This document shows positions 29,891 through 37,202 of a stretch of 64,000 nucleotides of DNA, piece after piece. The stretch spans positions 995,251 to 1,059,250 of the forward strand of contig NZ_CM009578.1 in the NCBI RefSeq assembly GCF_002993885.1, read 5' to 3'. The position numbers and the translations under genes are program-made. Origin of the DNA: Sphingopyxis lindanitolerans (GTDB taxonomy: Bacteria > Pseudomonadota > Alphaproteobacteria > Sphingomonadales > Sphingomonadaceae). Within the stretch, counting starts at the first letter, position 1, and each line of letters starts with the position of its first letter. Below the pieces are notes generated by a model. The model was not told where the DNA came from and did not search any database. It saw only the letters and a program-made list of their open reading frames with translations.

Positions 29891-30427
29891 TTATTTCATC
29901 CGTTCGACCTGCTCGAAATCGAGCTCGACGGGGGTCGCGCGGCCAAAGATCGACACGCTGACCTTGACCCGCGCCTTGTCGAAATCGAGTTCCTCGACGA
30001 TGCCGTTGAAGCTCGCGAACGGGCCTTCGAGCACCTTGACCTGGTCGCCGATCTCGTAATCGACGCGAATCTCGGTCTTGGGGCGCGCCGCGGCCTCTTC
30101 CTTGCTGTTCAGGATGCGCGCGGCCTCGGCCTCGCTGATCGCCTGCGGCTTGCCCATCGATCCCAGGAAGCCGGTGACCTTCGGCGTGTTCTTGACGAGG
30201 TGATAGACGTCGTCGGTCATCGTCAGCTTGGCGAGCACGTAGCCGGGAAAGAATTTCCGTTCGGCCTGCACCTTCTTGCCGCGCTTCACTTCGGTGACGG
30301 TCTCGACCGGCACCTCGACCGCTTCGACGAGCTGCGACAGCCCCATGCGCTCGGCCTCGGCGAGCACCGAATCGCGAACCTTGTTCTCGAAGCCCGAATA
30401 GGCGTGAATGATGTACCAGCGCGCCAT
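29891..30427 (-). CDS. nusG: Transcription termination/antitermination protein NusG
   Basis: 178 residues. The NGN domain (MARWYIIHAYSGFENKVRDS ..KFFPGYVLAKL) binds the polymerase clamp and the C-terminal KOW domain (QVKVLEGPFASFNGIVEELD) contacts Rho or ribosomal S10. It starts 34 bp after secE, the conserved pair. Confidence 0.99.
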   Translation of the reverse strand: MARWYIIHAYSGFENKVRDSVLAEAERMGLSQLVEAVEVPVETVTEVKRGKKVQAERKFFPGYVLAKLTMTDDVYHLVKNTPKVTGFLGSMGKPQAISEAEAARILNSKEEAAARPKTEIRVDYEIGDQVKVLEGPFASFNGIVEELDFDKARVKVSVSIFGRATPVELDFEQVERMK

Positions 30428-30461
30428 GATGCGTGTCCCTTATTAAACCCTGCTGCCGCGC

Positions 30462-30659
30462 TTAGCGCGCGAGCGACGTCAGCCAGCTGACGATGAATTT
30501 GAAAACCGAATCGACGCCGAAGAAGAAGAGCGCGAGGAGCGTCGTCATGATCAGCACCATGATCGTCGTCTGCACCGTCTCGCGGTTCGACGGCCACACG
30601 ATCTTGGTGGCTTCGGTTTTCACCTGGTTGACGAATTCGCCAAACTTGGGCCTCGCCAT
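30462..30659 (-). CDS. secE: Protein translocase subunit SecE
   Basis: 65 residues, the short one-helix form usual in alphaproteobacteria. The amphipathic helix with the conserved WPSNRET precedes one transmembrane helix (TTIMVLIMTTLLALFFFGVD). It clamps SecY in the SecYEG channel. The ATG at 30659 gives the family start; the upstream open frame is leader. It is followed by nusG. Confidence 0.97.
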   Translation of the reverse strand: MARPKFGEFVNQVKTEATKIVWPSNRETVQTTIMVLIMTTLLALFFFGVDSVFKFIVSWLTSLAR

Positions 30660-30802
30660 ATCGATCGTCCTGTCCTTCAAGCGTCCCGAAGCGCGCCCGG
30701 CTTTGACGACATCAAAACCGGCACTTTCAGGCCTTTGTTTTTCCGCGCTTTCCGATTCACCGGGTGAGTCCACCCGGCCGGAAAACGCTTTGGGGTTCCG
30801 GG

Positions 30803-30831
30803 CAGATGGGTTGCCGCCCCTCCCGCGTCAA
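30803..30831 (-). promoter_or_regulatory. Candidate sigma-70 promoter of secE-nusG
   Basis: On the minus strand TTGACG (30831-30826), 17-bp spacer, CATCTG (30808-30803). The -35 is good, the -10 is poor. The 299-bp gap between secE and the SMR gene holds nothing else I can support. Confidence 0.4.
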
Positions 30832-30958
30832 GCGCGCTTTGGGCAAGTGTCCGCCCACCCTCCCCGGCGAGGCCGGCGAAAGGCGGAGGGAAACGGCGCA
30901 ACTGTCCGAATGGAGCGGCCTTTACTTGCGCGCCGCGGCCTTGGCAAGCGATTGCGAT

Positions 30959-31279
30959 TCAGGCGGGCGCCGACAGCTTCATCAGCACCAGCCCCGCCAC
31001 GATCAGCAGCGCGGCGACGATCCGCATCGCGCTCGCAGCCTCGCCCAAGATCGCGATGCCGACCAGAAACGCCCCGACCGCGCCGATGCCGGTCCAGATC
31101 GTGTAGGCGGTGCCGAGCGGCAGCGATTTCATCGCCAGCGACAACAAGGCAAAGCTCGCGATCATCGCGGCGATGGTGACGACGGTCGGCCCCGGCCGCG
31201 TGAAACCCTCCGACTGCTTCATCGAAAAGGCCCAGACGATCTCGAACAGACCGGCGACGGCAAGATAGATCCACGGCAT
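30959..31279 (-). CDS. gdx: SMR family exporter, SugE/Gdx type (guanidinium exporter)
   Basis: 106 residues, four transmembrane helices. The Trp-Ala-Phe-Ser-Met-Lys..Gly-Phe-Thr-Arg segment, LSLAMKSLPLGTAYTIWTGI and GAVGAFLVGIAILGE align position by position in memory with SugE (Gdx) of E. coli rather than EmrE, so the expected substrate is guanidinium exchanged for protons, not large drugs. Essential Glu13 is present (FEIVW). AGGAGG lies five bases before the ATG. A hairpin with an ACGG loop lies just upstream of it. The gene sits between secE and tRNA-Trp. Confidence 0.88.
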   Translation of the reverse strand: MPWIYLAVAGLFEIVWAFSMKQSEGFTRPGPTVVTIAAMIASFALLSLAMKSLPLGTAYTIWTGIGAVGAFLVGIAILGEAASAMRIVAALLIVAGLVLMKLSAPA

Positions 31280-31284
31280 GACAG

Positions 31285-31370
31285 CCTCCTCTTGGCTGCC
31301 GGGCCGTCCCGGACCTGATACCTGCCCCGAAACCGGCGAAACCGACGCGGCAGGTGGGGACGTGGCCCCA
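31285..31370 (-). promoter_or_regulatory. Possible guanidine-II (mini-ykkC) riboswitch, weak match
   Basis: On the minus strand the hairpin CCGGG-ACGG-CCCGG (31312-31299) ends a few bases before AGGAGG of the gdx-like gene, exactly the loop (ACGR) and place expected for the second mini-ykkC hairpin. A first hairpin, TGGGG-CCACGT-CCCCA (31370-31355), lies about 42 bases upstream but its loop does not fit ACGR. E. coli gdx is controlled by this riboswitch class, so context supports it; only one of two hairpins fits well. Confidence 0.35.
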
Positions 31371-31500
31371 TTGTTTTCCGATCCGGCGGCGATCCGCGAA
31401 CCTTCATAAATCCTTTAGATCGCCTTCAGGACAGCGCAAGCGGCGTTCGGTAGATCGGCCCTGCCTTGCATCTCTCCATGCGACCCAGGGATGTGGGTAG

Positions 31501-31535
31501 CCCCGTCGCGCCGCAAGCGCGGCGGGGTTTTACCC
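31501..31535 (+). terminator. Orphan rho-independent terminator, plus strand
   Basis: Stem CCCCGTCGCGC / GCGCGGCGGGG with loop CGCAA, then TTTT. No annotated plus-strand gene ends before it, so it may end an unannotated small RNA starting in 31380-31450. The rest of the 315-bp gap 31280-31594 is the gdx leader. Confidence 0.6.
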
Positions 31536-31594
31536 CGCCTCACGAGAGCGACGGGCGCTCGATCGCGCGGGAGTCCGGCGAGCCATCGAAACGA

Positions 31595-31670
31595 TGGCAG
31601 GGGCAGCAGGATTCGAACCCGCGACCCTCGGTTTTGGAGACCGATGCTCTACCAGCTGAGCTATACCCCT
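31595..31670 (-). tRNA. tRNA-Trp (anticodon CCA)
   Basis: Minus-strand sequence starts AGGGGTATAGCTCAGCTGG. The anticodon loop is CTCCAAA with flanking TCGGT/ACCGA, and the T arm is GGGTTCGAATCC. Acceptor stem AGGGGTA pairs with TGCCCCT, discriminator G, and CCA is encoded. A tRNA-Trp gene upstream of secE is a common arrangement. Confidence 0.97.
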
Positions 31671-31683
31671 AGGCCGGAGTGCG

Positions 31684-31712
31684 CCCCTAGCCCGATTGCG
31701 GCGCGCGGGCAA
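31684..31712 (-). promoter_or_regulatory. Promoter of tRNA-Trp
   Basis: On the minus strand TTGCCC (31712-31707), 17-bp spacer, TAGGGG (31689-31684). The tRNA-Pro gene has the same -10 and spacing, which supports both. Confidence 0.5.
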
Positions 31713-31783
31713 GGGGGATCGGTCGGCCCGGGAACGGGATGACGGGTTGCATATGGCAACTCGCCTGATATGCGCGAAGGCTC

Positions 31784-32722
31784 ATGACCGACGCCGCGTT
31801 CCCCTCCTCCGCCGCACCGCAACATTATCTCGGCGGCATCGCGCTGCGGCTGCTCGCGATGGCGAGCCTGTCGTTCATGTTCGTGCTGGTCAAATATATC
31901 GCCGCGGACGGCATCCACATCGTCGAAAGCCTGTTCTGGCGGCAAGCAATGGTGTTGCCGATGCTCGTCCTGTGGGCGCTGACCCACGGCGGCCTCGGCA
32001 TCTTCCGCACCCGGCGGATCGGCACCCACGCCCGCCGCGCCGCGATGGGACTGACCGGGATGGCGCTCAATTTCGGCGGCATGATCTATCTGCCGATGGC
32101 CGAGGCGACGACGATCAACCTGTCGGTGCCGATCATCTGCGTTTTTCTCGCCGCCGCCCTGCTCGGCGAGCGCGTCGGCCCCGCGCGCTGGAGCGCGGTG
32201 TTCGTCGGCTTCGTCGGCGTGCTGATCGTCCTCAACCCGACGACGCTGCTGACCCAGGGGTTCGCGGGCGACCACGGCCTCGGCACGCTGATCGCGCTCG
32301 GCGGCGCGGGGATGACCGCGCTGATCACCATCCAGGTCCGCGACCTCGGCCGCACCGAAAGCGCGCTGACGATCGTCTTCTGGTTCAGCCTGATCTCGCT
32401 GGTCCCGCTCGGTCTCGCCCTGCCCTTCGTCATCACGCCGCACGGCGCGGCGGAATGGGGCCTGCTGATCGGCCTCGGCCTGCTCGGCGGGGTGGCGCAG
32501 CTTTCGCTGACCGGCGCGCTGCGCCTCGCGCCGGTGTCGGTGGTGACCCCGATGGATTATTCGAGCCTGCTGTGGTCGATCGCCTGCGGCTGGTGGTTCT
32601 TCGGCACGCTTCCCGCCGATACCACCTGGGCCGGTGCGCCGCTGATCGTCGCGAGCGGCCTGTTCATCGCCTGGCGCGAACAGCGCCGCCATATCGAACG
32701 CCCCAAGGAGGTCGCCGCATGA
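31784..32722 (+). CDS. DMT superfamily (EamA) transporter
   Basis: 312 residues with ten predicted helices in two EamA repeats (about 20-150 and 165-300). LALMASLSFMFVLVKY-like opening, ALNFGGMIYLPMAEATTINL and LRLAPVSVVTPMDYSSLLWS are typical. Inner-membrane exporter of metabolites or drugs; substrate unknown. Its stop codon overlaps the start of the GST gene by four bases (ATGA), so the two are coupled. The pairing may mean export of a glutathione conjugate, which is inference. Confidence 0.9.
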   Translation: MTDAAFPSSAAPQHYLGGIALRLLAMASLSFMFVLVKYIAADGIHIVESLFWRQAMVLPMLVLWALTHGGLGIFRTRRIGTHARRAAMGLTGMALNFGGMIYLPMAEATTINLSVPIICVFLAAALLGERVGPARWSAVFVGFVGVLIVLNPTTLLTQGFAGDHGLGTLIALGGAGMTALITIQVRDLGRTESALTIVFWFSLISLVPLGLALPFVITPHGAAEWGLLIGLGLLGGVAQLSLTGALRLAPVSVVTPMDYSSLLWSIACGWWFFGTLPADTTWAGAPLIVASGLFIAWREQRRHIERPKEVAA

Positions 32723-33381
32723 CGACGCCGAACGCCCGGCCCATCCTCTATCATTGCCCCGACGCCCGCTCGCTCCGCTGCCTGTGGGCGGTCGAGGAAG
32801 CCGGGATCGACGTCGACCTGCGCGTCCTCAAATTCCCGCCGCGCGCTTTCGAGCCCGACTATCGCGCGGTAAACCCGCTGATGACCGTTCCCGGCTGGGT
32901 CGAAGCCTGCCCTGAGCGCCTGCAAGGCAGTCGAAGGGGACGGCTGATGACCGAATCGGCCGCGATCTGCGAGCGCATCGCCGAAGGGACGCCGCTCGAG
33001 GTGCGCCGCGACGAAGCCGATTATTGGGACGCGCGCAACTGGCTCCACCGCAGCGACGCGACGCTGACCTTCCCGCTCGCGATCATGATCCGCTACACCC
33101 GCGTCGAGCCCGAGCACCGCCGCCTCGCGCAGGCGGTCGCGGACTATAAGGCCTTCTTCGGCGGCCGCGCCAAAAGCATCGAGGCGGCGCTGGCGGACGG
33201 CCGCGACTGGCTGGTGGCGGGACGCTTCACCGTCGTCGACATCGTCATCGGCTATGCGGCGTTCCTGGCGACGACGCTGGGGGCGGACGATGGGCTGGGC
33301 GAGGCAACGCGGCATTGGCTGGCGCGCTGCATGGCGCGCGATGGGTTCAAGGCAGCCCGGCGGCGGCAGACGATCGGTTGA
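32719..33381 (+). CDS. Glutathione S-transferase carrying an in-frame repeat insertion
   Basis: 220 residues. N-terminal thioredoxin-like domain (ILYHCPDARSLRCLWAVEEA ..NPLMTVPGW ..MTESAAICERI) and an all-helical C-terminal domain (GRFTVVDIVIGYAAFLATTL). Between the conserved cis-Pro (TVP) and the Glu-Ser glutathione-binding pair (TESAAI), where most GSTs have about five residues, there is VEACPERLQGSRRGRL. This is the translation of a palindromic repeat (32905-32941). The frame is preserved and both catalytic motifs are intact, so the protein may still fold with a longer loop. It is coupled to the DMT gene. Confidence 0.88.
   Translation: MTTPNARPILYHCPDARSLRCLWAVEEAGIDVDLRVLKFPPRAFEPDYRAVNPLMTVPGWVEACPERLQGSRRGRLMTESAAICERIAEGTPLEVRRDEADYWDARNWLHRSDATLTFPLAIMIRYTRVEPEHRRLAQAVADYKAFFGGRAKSIEAALADGRDWLVAGRFTVVDIVIGYAAFLATTLGADDGLGEATRHWLARCMARDGFKAARRRQTIG
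32905..32941. repeat. Family D palindromic repeat inside the GST coding sequence
   Basis: GCCTGCCCTGAGCGCCTGCA then AGGCAGTCGAAGGGGAC. The reverse complement matches CCCTTCGACTGC..GCAGGCGCTCAGG of the intergenic copy at 20455-20482. Confidence 0.85.
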
Positions 33382-33448
33382 TCGCGCCGGATCACGGCGA
33401 AGTCACAAGGCCTCGCCGCCGCGGTTTCGCGGCTCCTGGCACGCGACC

Positions 33449-33479
33449 TTGACTTTTGGGGAATAATCGCCCATATAGT
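33449..33479 (+). promoter_or_regulatory. Promoter of cspA
   Basis: TTGACT (33449-33454), 17-bp spacer, CATATAGT (33472-33479). The start of transcription would be near 33486, leaving a 5' leader of about 120 bases, as usual for cold-shock genes. Confidence 0.5.
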
Positions 33480-33605
33480 CCGGGCTAACGTCGCCTGCGA
33501 CGGAAATTTACGGCCTTTCCGGCACTATCTTCCCTTCACACGCTACCAGCTCCGCCGGTGCATTTTGCCGGGGGATTTTCTATTTCCGTGAAAGGAAAAA
33601 CACTC

Positions 33606-33812
33606 ATGGCTACCGGTATCGTCAAATTTTTCAGCCAGGACAAGGGTTATGGCTTCATCGAGAACGAAGACGGCTCGGGCGACAATTTCGTCCACATCAC
33701 CGCCGTCCAGAGCGCCGGGATGACGACGCTGAACAAGGATCAGCGCGTTTCCTACGAACTCGAAACCGGCCGGAACGGCAAGACCTCGGCGATCAACCTC
33801 CAGTCGGCCTGA
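33606..33812 (+). CDS. cspA: Cold-shock protein (CspA family)
   Basis: 68 residues, one cold-shock domain: MATGIVKFFSQDKGYGFIEN contains RNP1 (KGYGFI) and DNFVHITAV is RNP2. It is a single-strand nucleic-acid binding RNA chaperone. The start at 33606 follows AAAGG. Its leader of more than 100 bases may be thermosensitive. An IF-1 paralogue gene begins three bases after its stop codon. Confidence 0.95.
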   Translation: MATGIVKFFSQDKGYGFIENEDGSGDNFVHITAVQSAGMTTLNKDQRVSYELETGRNGKTSAINLQSA

Positions 33813-33815
33813 TAA

Positions 33816-34073
33816 TTGGCCAAAGAGGAACTGATGACCTTCGAGGGGCAGATCGATGAGATCCTGCCCGACGGACGCTTCGGCGTCGTGCTCGAAAATG
33901 GTCACCGGGTCATCGTCTATACGGCTGGCCGGATGCGGCGTTTCCGCATCCGGTCGGTCGTCGGCGATGCCGTCCGCGTCGAAATGACGCCCTATGACCT
34001 GACCAAGGGTCGCCTCGTCTACCGCGAACGCGGGGGCGGGCCGGCCGTTGCCGGCCAGCGCAAACGGCGCTGA
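33816..34073 (+). CDS. infA: Translation initiation factor IF-1 paralogue, TTG start
   Basis: 85 residues of an S1-like OB fold. [60 protein letters not shown] and [12 protein letters not shown] match IF-1 throughout. The TTG at 33816 gives the family MAKEEL start; the ATG at 33834 would cut it. A basic tail (GQRKRR) extends beyond ordinary IF-1. It is three bases after cspA, so it is translated from the cold-shock message. The normal infA of sphingomonads is elsewhere, so this is probably a second, cold-linked copy. Confidence 0.85.
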   Translation: MAKEELMTFEGQIDEILPDGRFGVVLENGHRVIVYTAGRMRRFRIRSVVGDAVRVEMTPYDLTKGRLVYRERGGGPAVAGQRKRR

Positions 34074-34173
34074 CCCACCAAGGACGTCGGCGCGGCACGC
34101 GCTGACCTTTACCGATGAGATCGGCGCCCTTCGCGCCGGTCTCCAATATTATTACATAGAATCAAAGATAAAG

Positions 34174-34323
34174 ATGATGACAATATTTCCTAACCCTATG
34201 ATCTACCCCGCTCTGCCCGCGCTGTCGCTGGCCGGCAAGGCACAGACGGCCATAACGCCGCGCCGCCGCCCGACGCTGTCGCGCCGCGAACTCCGGCGAC
34301 TGATCGCCGACATGGTCGATTGA
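34174..34323 (+). CDS. Small basic protein of unknown function (49 aa)
   Basis: 49 residues: an N-terminal hydrophobic stretch (MMTIFPNPMIYPALPALSLA), then a basic C-terminus RRRPTLSRRELRRLIADMVD. Similar Arg-rich ends (SRRELRRLIADMVD) are familiar in short sphingomonad proteins of unknown function. AAAGATAAAG precedes the ATG, in a short AT-rich stretch. It is 25 bp ahead of the next small gene and probably co-transcribed with it. Confidence 0.5.
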   Translation: MMTIFPNPMIYPALPALSLAGKAQTAITPRRRPTLSRRELRRLIADMVD

Positions 34324-34348
34324 CCCGAACCCTGAAGGAGCCACCACC

Positions 34349-34546
34349 GTGTCGGCCACCATCGATTTCTATCTCACCCAGGCCGAAAAATGCACGGCGG
34401 AGGCCGAGACCTCGCCGCTGAACCAGGTTCGCGATCGCAATTTGCGCGCCGCCGCGGCGTGGCAGGCGATGGCCGACAAGCTGCTCCACTCCGAAAGACT
34501 GCGCGCCGAAAAGGAGCAGCTCGCCGCCGCCGCGGCGAAAGGCTGA
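34349..34546 (+). CDS. Small helical protein of unknown function (65 aa, GTG start)
   Basis: 65 residues, predicted as two long helices: SATIDFYLTQAEKCTAEAET and NLRAAAAWQAMADKLLHSER. The GTG at 34349 has GAAGGAG eight bases upstream, which decides the start. The family appears common in sphingomonads without assigned function. No membrane or signal segment. Neighbours are another small protein upstream and nitronate monooxygenase downstream. Confidence 0.7.
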   Translation: MSATIDFYLTQAEKCTAEAETSPLNQVRDRNLRAAAAWQAMADKLLHSERLRAEKEQLAAAAAKG

Positions 34547-34680
34547 TCGCTTCGGCGCCGTCCTTCGGCGCTGGCCATACCGCCCTTCGGGCCTCTTCCC
34601 GTCACGAACGCATCCTCTCTTGCGCGGCCTTCCCTTTACGTTAAGGTAAGCCTCAAACTGCAACCGAGAGTGAGTGATTC

Positions 34681-35652
34681 ATGGCCCTTCCTCCGATCTT
34701 CGACCGTCTGCGCCTGCCCGTCATCGGATCGCCTTTGTTCATCGTTTCGGGCCCCGAACTCGTCATCGCCCAGTGCAAGGCCGGGGTGGTCGGCAGCTTT
34801 CCAGCGCTCAACGCGCGGCCGCAGCCGCTGCTCGACGAATGGCTGCACCAGATCACCGAGGAGCTGGCGGCGTGGGACCGCGCCCATCCCGATCGCCTGT
34901 CGGCGCCCTTCGCGGTCAACCAGATCGTCCACAAATCGAACGACCGCCTCGAAGCCGACATCGCGACCTGCGAGAAGTGGAAGGTGCCGATCACCATCAC
35001 CTCGCTCGGCGCCCGCGCCGAACTCAACCAGGCGGTGCATGGCTGGGGCGGCATAACCCTGCACGACGTCATCGACGATCGCTTTGCCCGCAAGGCGGTC
35101 GAAAAGGGCGCCGACGGCCTGATCCCGGTCGCGGCGGGTGCGGGCGGCCATGCCGGGCGCCAGTCGCCCTTTGCGCTGGTGCAGGAAATCCGCGAATGGT
35201 TCGACGGCCCCGTCGCGCTGTCGGGAGCGATCGGCCACGGCCGCTCGATCCTCGCCGCGCAGGCCTGCGGCGCCGACCTCGCCTATATCGGCAGCGCCTT
35301 CATCGCGACCGCCGAAGCCAATGCCGAGGACGGCTACAAGAATGGCATCGTCGAGGGCCGCGCCGACGACATCGTCTATTCCAACCTCTTCACCGGGGTC
35401 CACGGCAACTACCTCCGCCAATCGATCGTCGCGGCGGGGATGGACCCCGACAGCCTGCCCGAAGGCGACCTCAAGACGATGAACTTCGGTTCGGGCGGCA
35501 ATACCAAGGTCAAGGCGTGGAAGGACATCTGGGGATCGGGCCAGGGCATCGGCCCCGTCACCGCGGTCCGCCCGGTCGCCGAATTCGTCGCCGAACTCGA
35601 AGCGCAATATTTGGCCGCGCGCCGCGAACTCGAAGCAAAGGTGCGGCTCTAA
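34681..35652 (+). CDS. Nitronate monooxygenase
   Basis: FMN enzyme that oxidises nitronates (for example propionate 3-nitronate) with O2. 323 residues as one TIM barrel. LRLPVIGSPLFIVSGPELVI at the start and the FMN-phosphate loop AAGAGGHAGRQSPF (about 152-165) are clear, as is ALSGAIGHGRSILAAQACGA. The stop codon TAA lies at the very edge of a fold-back element. Preceded by two small genes; it has its own leader. Confidence 0.92.
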   Translation: MALPPIFDRLRLPVIGSPLFIVSGPELVIAQCKAGVVGSFPALNARPQPLLDEWLHQITEELAAWDRAHPDRLSAPFAVNQIVHKSNDRLEADIATCEKWKVPITITSLGARAELNQAVHGWGGITLHDVIDDRFARKAVEKGADGLIPVAAGAGGHAGRQSPFALVQEIREWFDGPVALSGAIGHGRSILAAQACGADLAYIGSAFIATAEANAEDGYKNGIVEGRADDIVYSNLFTGVHGNYLRQSIVAAGMDPDSLPEGDLKTMNFGSGGNTKVKAWKDIWGSGQGIGPVTAVRPVAEFVAELEAQYLAARRELEAKVRL

Positions 35653-35810
35653 TACCAAGGTGCGGCGATCCTGACCCATGAGGACGGCTTCTGGCGGTTC
35701 TCGGCAAGGAGGCTGCGACGTGGCGATGAACCCATCGCCGCTTCCGCTCCTCTTCGCCAGCAAACGGGACTGGCAATCCTCATGGGTCAGCGTCACCGCA
35801 CCTTGGTATA
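35651..35810. mobile_element. MITE-like fold-back element (160 bp)
   Basis: Terminal inverted repeats: left AATACCAAGGTGCGG..CTGACCCATGAGGA, right (reverse complement) TATACCAAGGTGCGG..CTGACCCATGAGGA. Inner arms also pair (CTGGCGG../..CGCCAG; GGCGATG/CATCGCC). There is no open frame inside. It lies between convergent genes and supplies the stop codons of both. No target-site duplication is obvious. Confidence 0.65.
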
Positions 35811-36278
35811 ACCTCCGAACAGCCGCCCGATCGCATCGTCGAGATAGGGGCGATCGGCGAACAGCCGCATCGGATCGCGCCGATTGAGCCAGAAGGCGCC
35901 GCCGTGCCGGTCAGTCAGCGCCCGCCGCATCACATCCTGCAACAGGCGCAGCCGCATCGTCGCGGTGCGCCGGGCGCTCCGCAGATCGGCGGGAGCGTGC
36001 AGCGCGAAGTGGACCCGCACCTGCTCGACGCGCGCCGCGAGGACGTCATTATAGTCGCGGGGCGGCCCGCGGTGGAGCGCGTGGCCCGACGACAGGGCCG
36101 CGCTTTCACATCCCGGCAGGATCAGGCCGTTGCGGTCGAACCGGTGAAGCGCGAAGCCGTCGATTTCCAGTTGGCGGAACATCGCTGCCATTTGCGGTCG
36201 CCGCAGCAGCGCGACCGGAATCAGATGGTGGCGCTGGAAACCGGGCTGCGGCGGGGGCGCTCCTTGCCACCGCCGCAT
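35793..36278 (-). CDS. AHH-type HNH nuclease domain protein
   Basis: 161 residues. PGFQRHHLIPVALLRRPQM carries the paired His of the AHH/HNH nuclease fold; FDRNGLILPG and GHALHRGPPRDYNDVLA supply the Asn and third His of the site. The C-terminal part is helical. It lacks any delivery or signal domain, so it is probably cytoplasmic. Standalone AHH proteins are found in alphaproteobacteria without known function. It starts 5 bp after the DUF4261 gene ends. Its last codons and stop lie in the fold-back element, so the C-terminus (YTKVR) was contributed by it. Confidence 0.78.
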   Translation of the reverse strand: MRRWQGAPPPQPGFQRHHLIPVALLRRPQMAAMFRQLEIDGFALHRFDRNGLILPGCESAALSSGHALHRGPPRDYNDVLAARVEQVRVHFALHAPADLRSARRTATMRLRLLQDVMRRALTDRHGGAFWLNRRDPMRLFADRPYLDDAIGRLFGGYTKVR

Positions 36279-36283
36279 CGCCG

Positions 36284-37102
36284 TCAAAGGTCGCTGCCGA
36301 ATTCCACGCGAACGATCGTCCGCCCGCCCGCCTCGCCAACGGTCGGGACCATCGACACCCATTCGCCGGGGTCGAGGCCCCGCAAGCGCCGGGCGTCGGT
36401 GACCGGGCCGTTCAAGATGATATCGAGCGCCAGCCGCGCCAGCCGCCGGACCATTTCGGCGACCGTCCAGCTCGCGGGAATCCGGCCCTCGATCTCCTGC
36501 TCGCCGAACAGCGCGAGTCCCCGGGTCCGGACGACCGCGCCGCCCGCTGCTTCGCTGCGGCGAAAGGCGATCAGATGCAGCACCGGCGGCATGCCGCTCG
36601 CCAGCATCTCGGCAATGGCCTCGCGGAATTGGGGCGCGTCGGTCCACAGCCGTGCCGGGCCCCAGAAAATATGGCTCGCGTCGAACAGGTCGACCAGCAA
36701 CACCATCGTCTTGAAGAATTCGCGCAGCCGCATCGCCAGATTTCCCGGCGTATCGCGGCCTCCCCCCGCTTCGGGAATCAACACCCACACCCGCCCTGCG
36801 CCGCGCCATGTTTCGCACAGCCGCGCCGCAAGCTGGCTGGTCGCGGGATGCCGCGGATCGGCGAGGTCGAGCGTAGCGGCCGACGCGCGGCCGATCAGCG
36901 CCGAGGCCGATCCGAACCGCAGGCGGAACATCGGCGCTTCGGCGCGCGGATCGTTCGGGTCCAGGGGTTCGGGGCGAAGGCCCATGCGGCGCAGCGCCGC
37001 CGCGAGTCCGGCTTCGCCGCCGTCGTCCGCCCTCCCGACGATCAACGCAAGGGGTTCCGGCGCCACCGGCATGATCGGCCTGTTGCTGCTTTCCGTCCGC
37101 AT
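36284..37102 (-). CDS. DUF4261 family protein
   Basis: 272 residues. PDPNDP-like and FRLRFGSASALIGRASA segments followed by a C-terminal block with SWTVAEMVRRLARLALDIIL, NGPVTDARRLRGLDPGEWVS and GRTIVRVEFGSDL fit a DUF4261-type domain. No catalytic motif is visible. The start is uncertain: ATG 37102 (GGGCAGGG upstream) is used; ATG 37072 is also possible. It forms a two-gene unit with the AHH nuclease gene, which may be functionally linked. Confidence 0.6.
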   Translation of the reverse strand: MRTESSNRPIMPVAPEPLALIVGRADDGGEAGLAAALRRMGLRPEPLDPNDPRAEAPMFRLRFGSASALIGRASAATLDLADPRHPATSQLAARLCETWRGAGRVWVLIPEAGGGRDTPGNLAMRLREFFKTMVLLVDLFDASHIFWGPARLWTDAPQFREAIAEMLASGMPPVLHLIAFRRSEAAGGAVVRTRGLALFGEQEIEGRIPASWTVAEMVRRLARLALDIILNGPVTDARRLRGLDPGEWVSMVPTVGEAGGRTIVRVEFGSDL

Positions 37103-37202
37103 GTCGCTGGTCGCCCTGCCCGAGGGATCGATCCTGCATCGCAAGACTTGCCGCAATGTTCAAACGCTTATTCGGACATTGCGGTAAGTTAACCCGCGAC
37201 AA

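Noticed and set aside
31280..31420. Classical guanidine-I (ykkC) riboswitch upstream of the gdx-like gene
   Set aside because: Only a short GGTCCGGGA fragment resembles it; the GGGAUAAAAGCCCGGGAGA-type core is absent.
36279..37202. Upstream in-frame extension of the AHH nuclease gene
   Set aside because: It overlaps the DUF4261 gene out of frame; the ATG at 36278 immediately after DUF4261 gives a sensible start.
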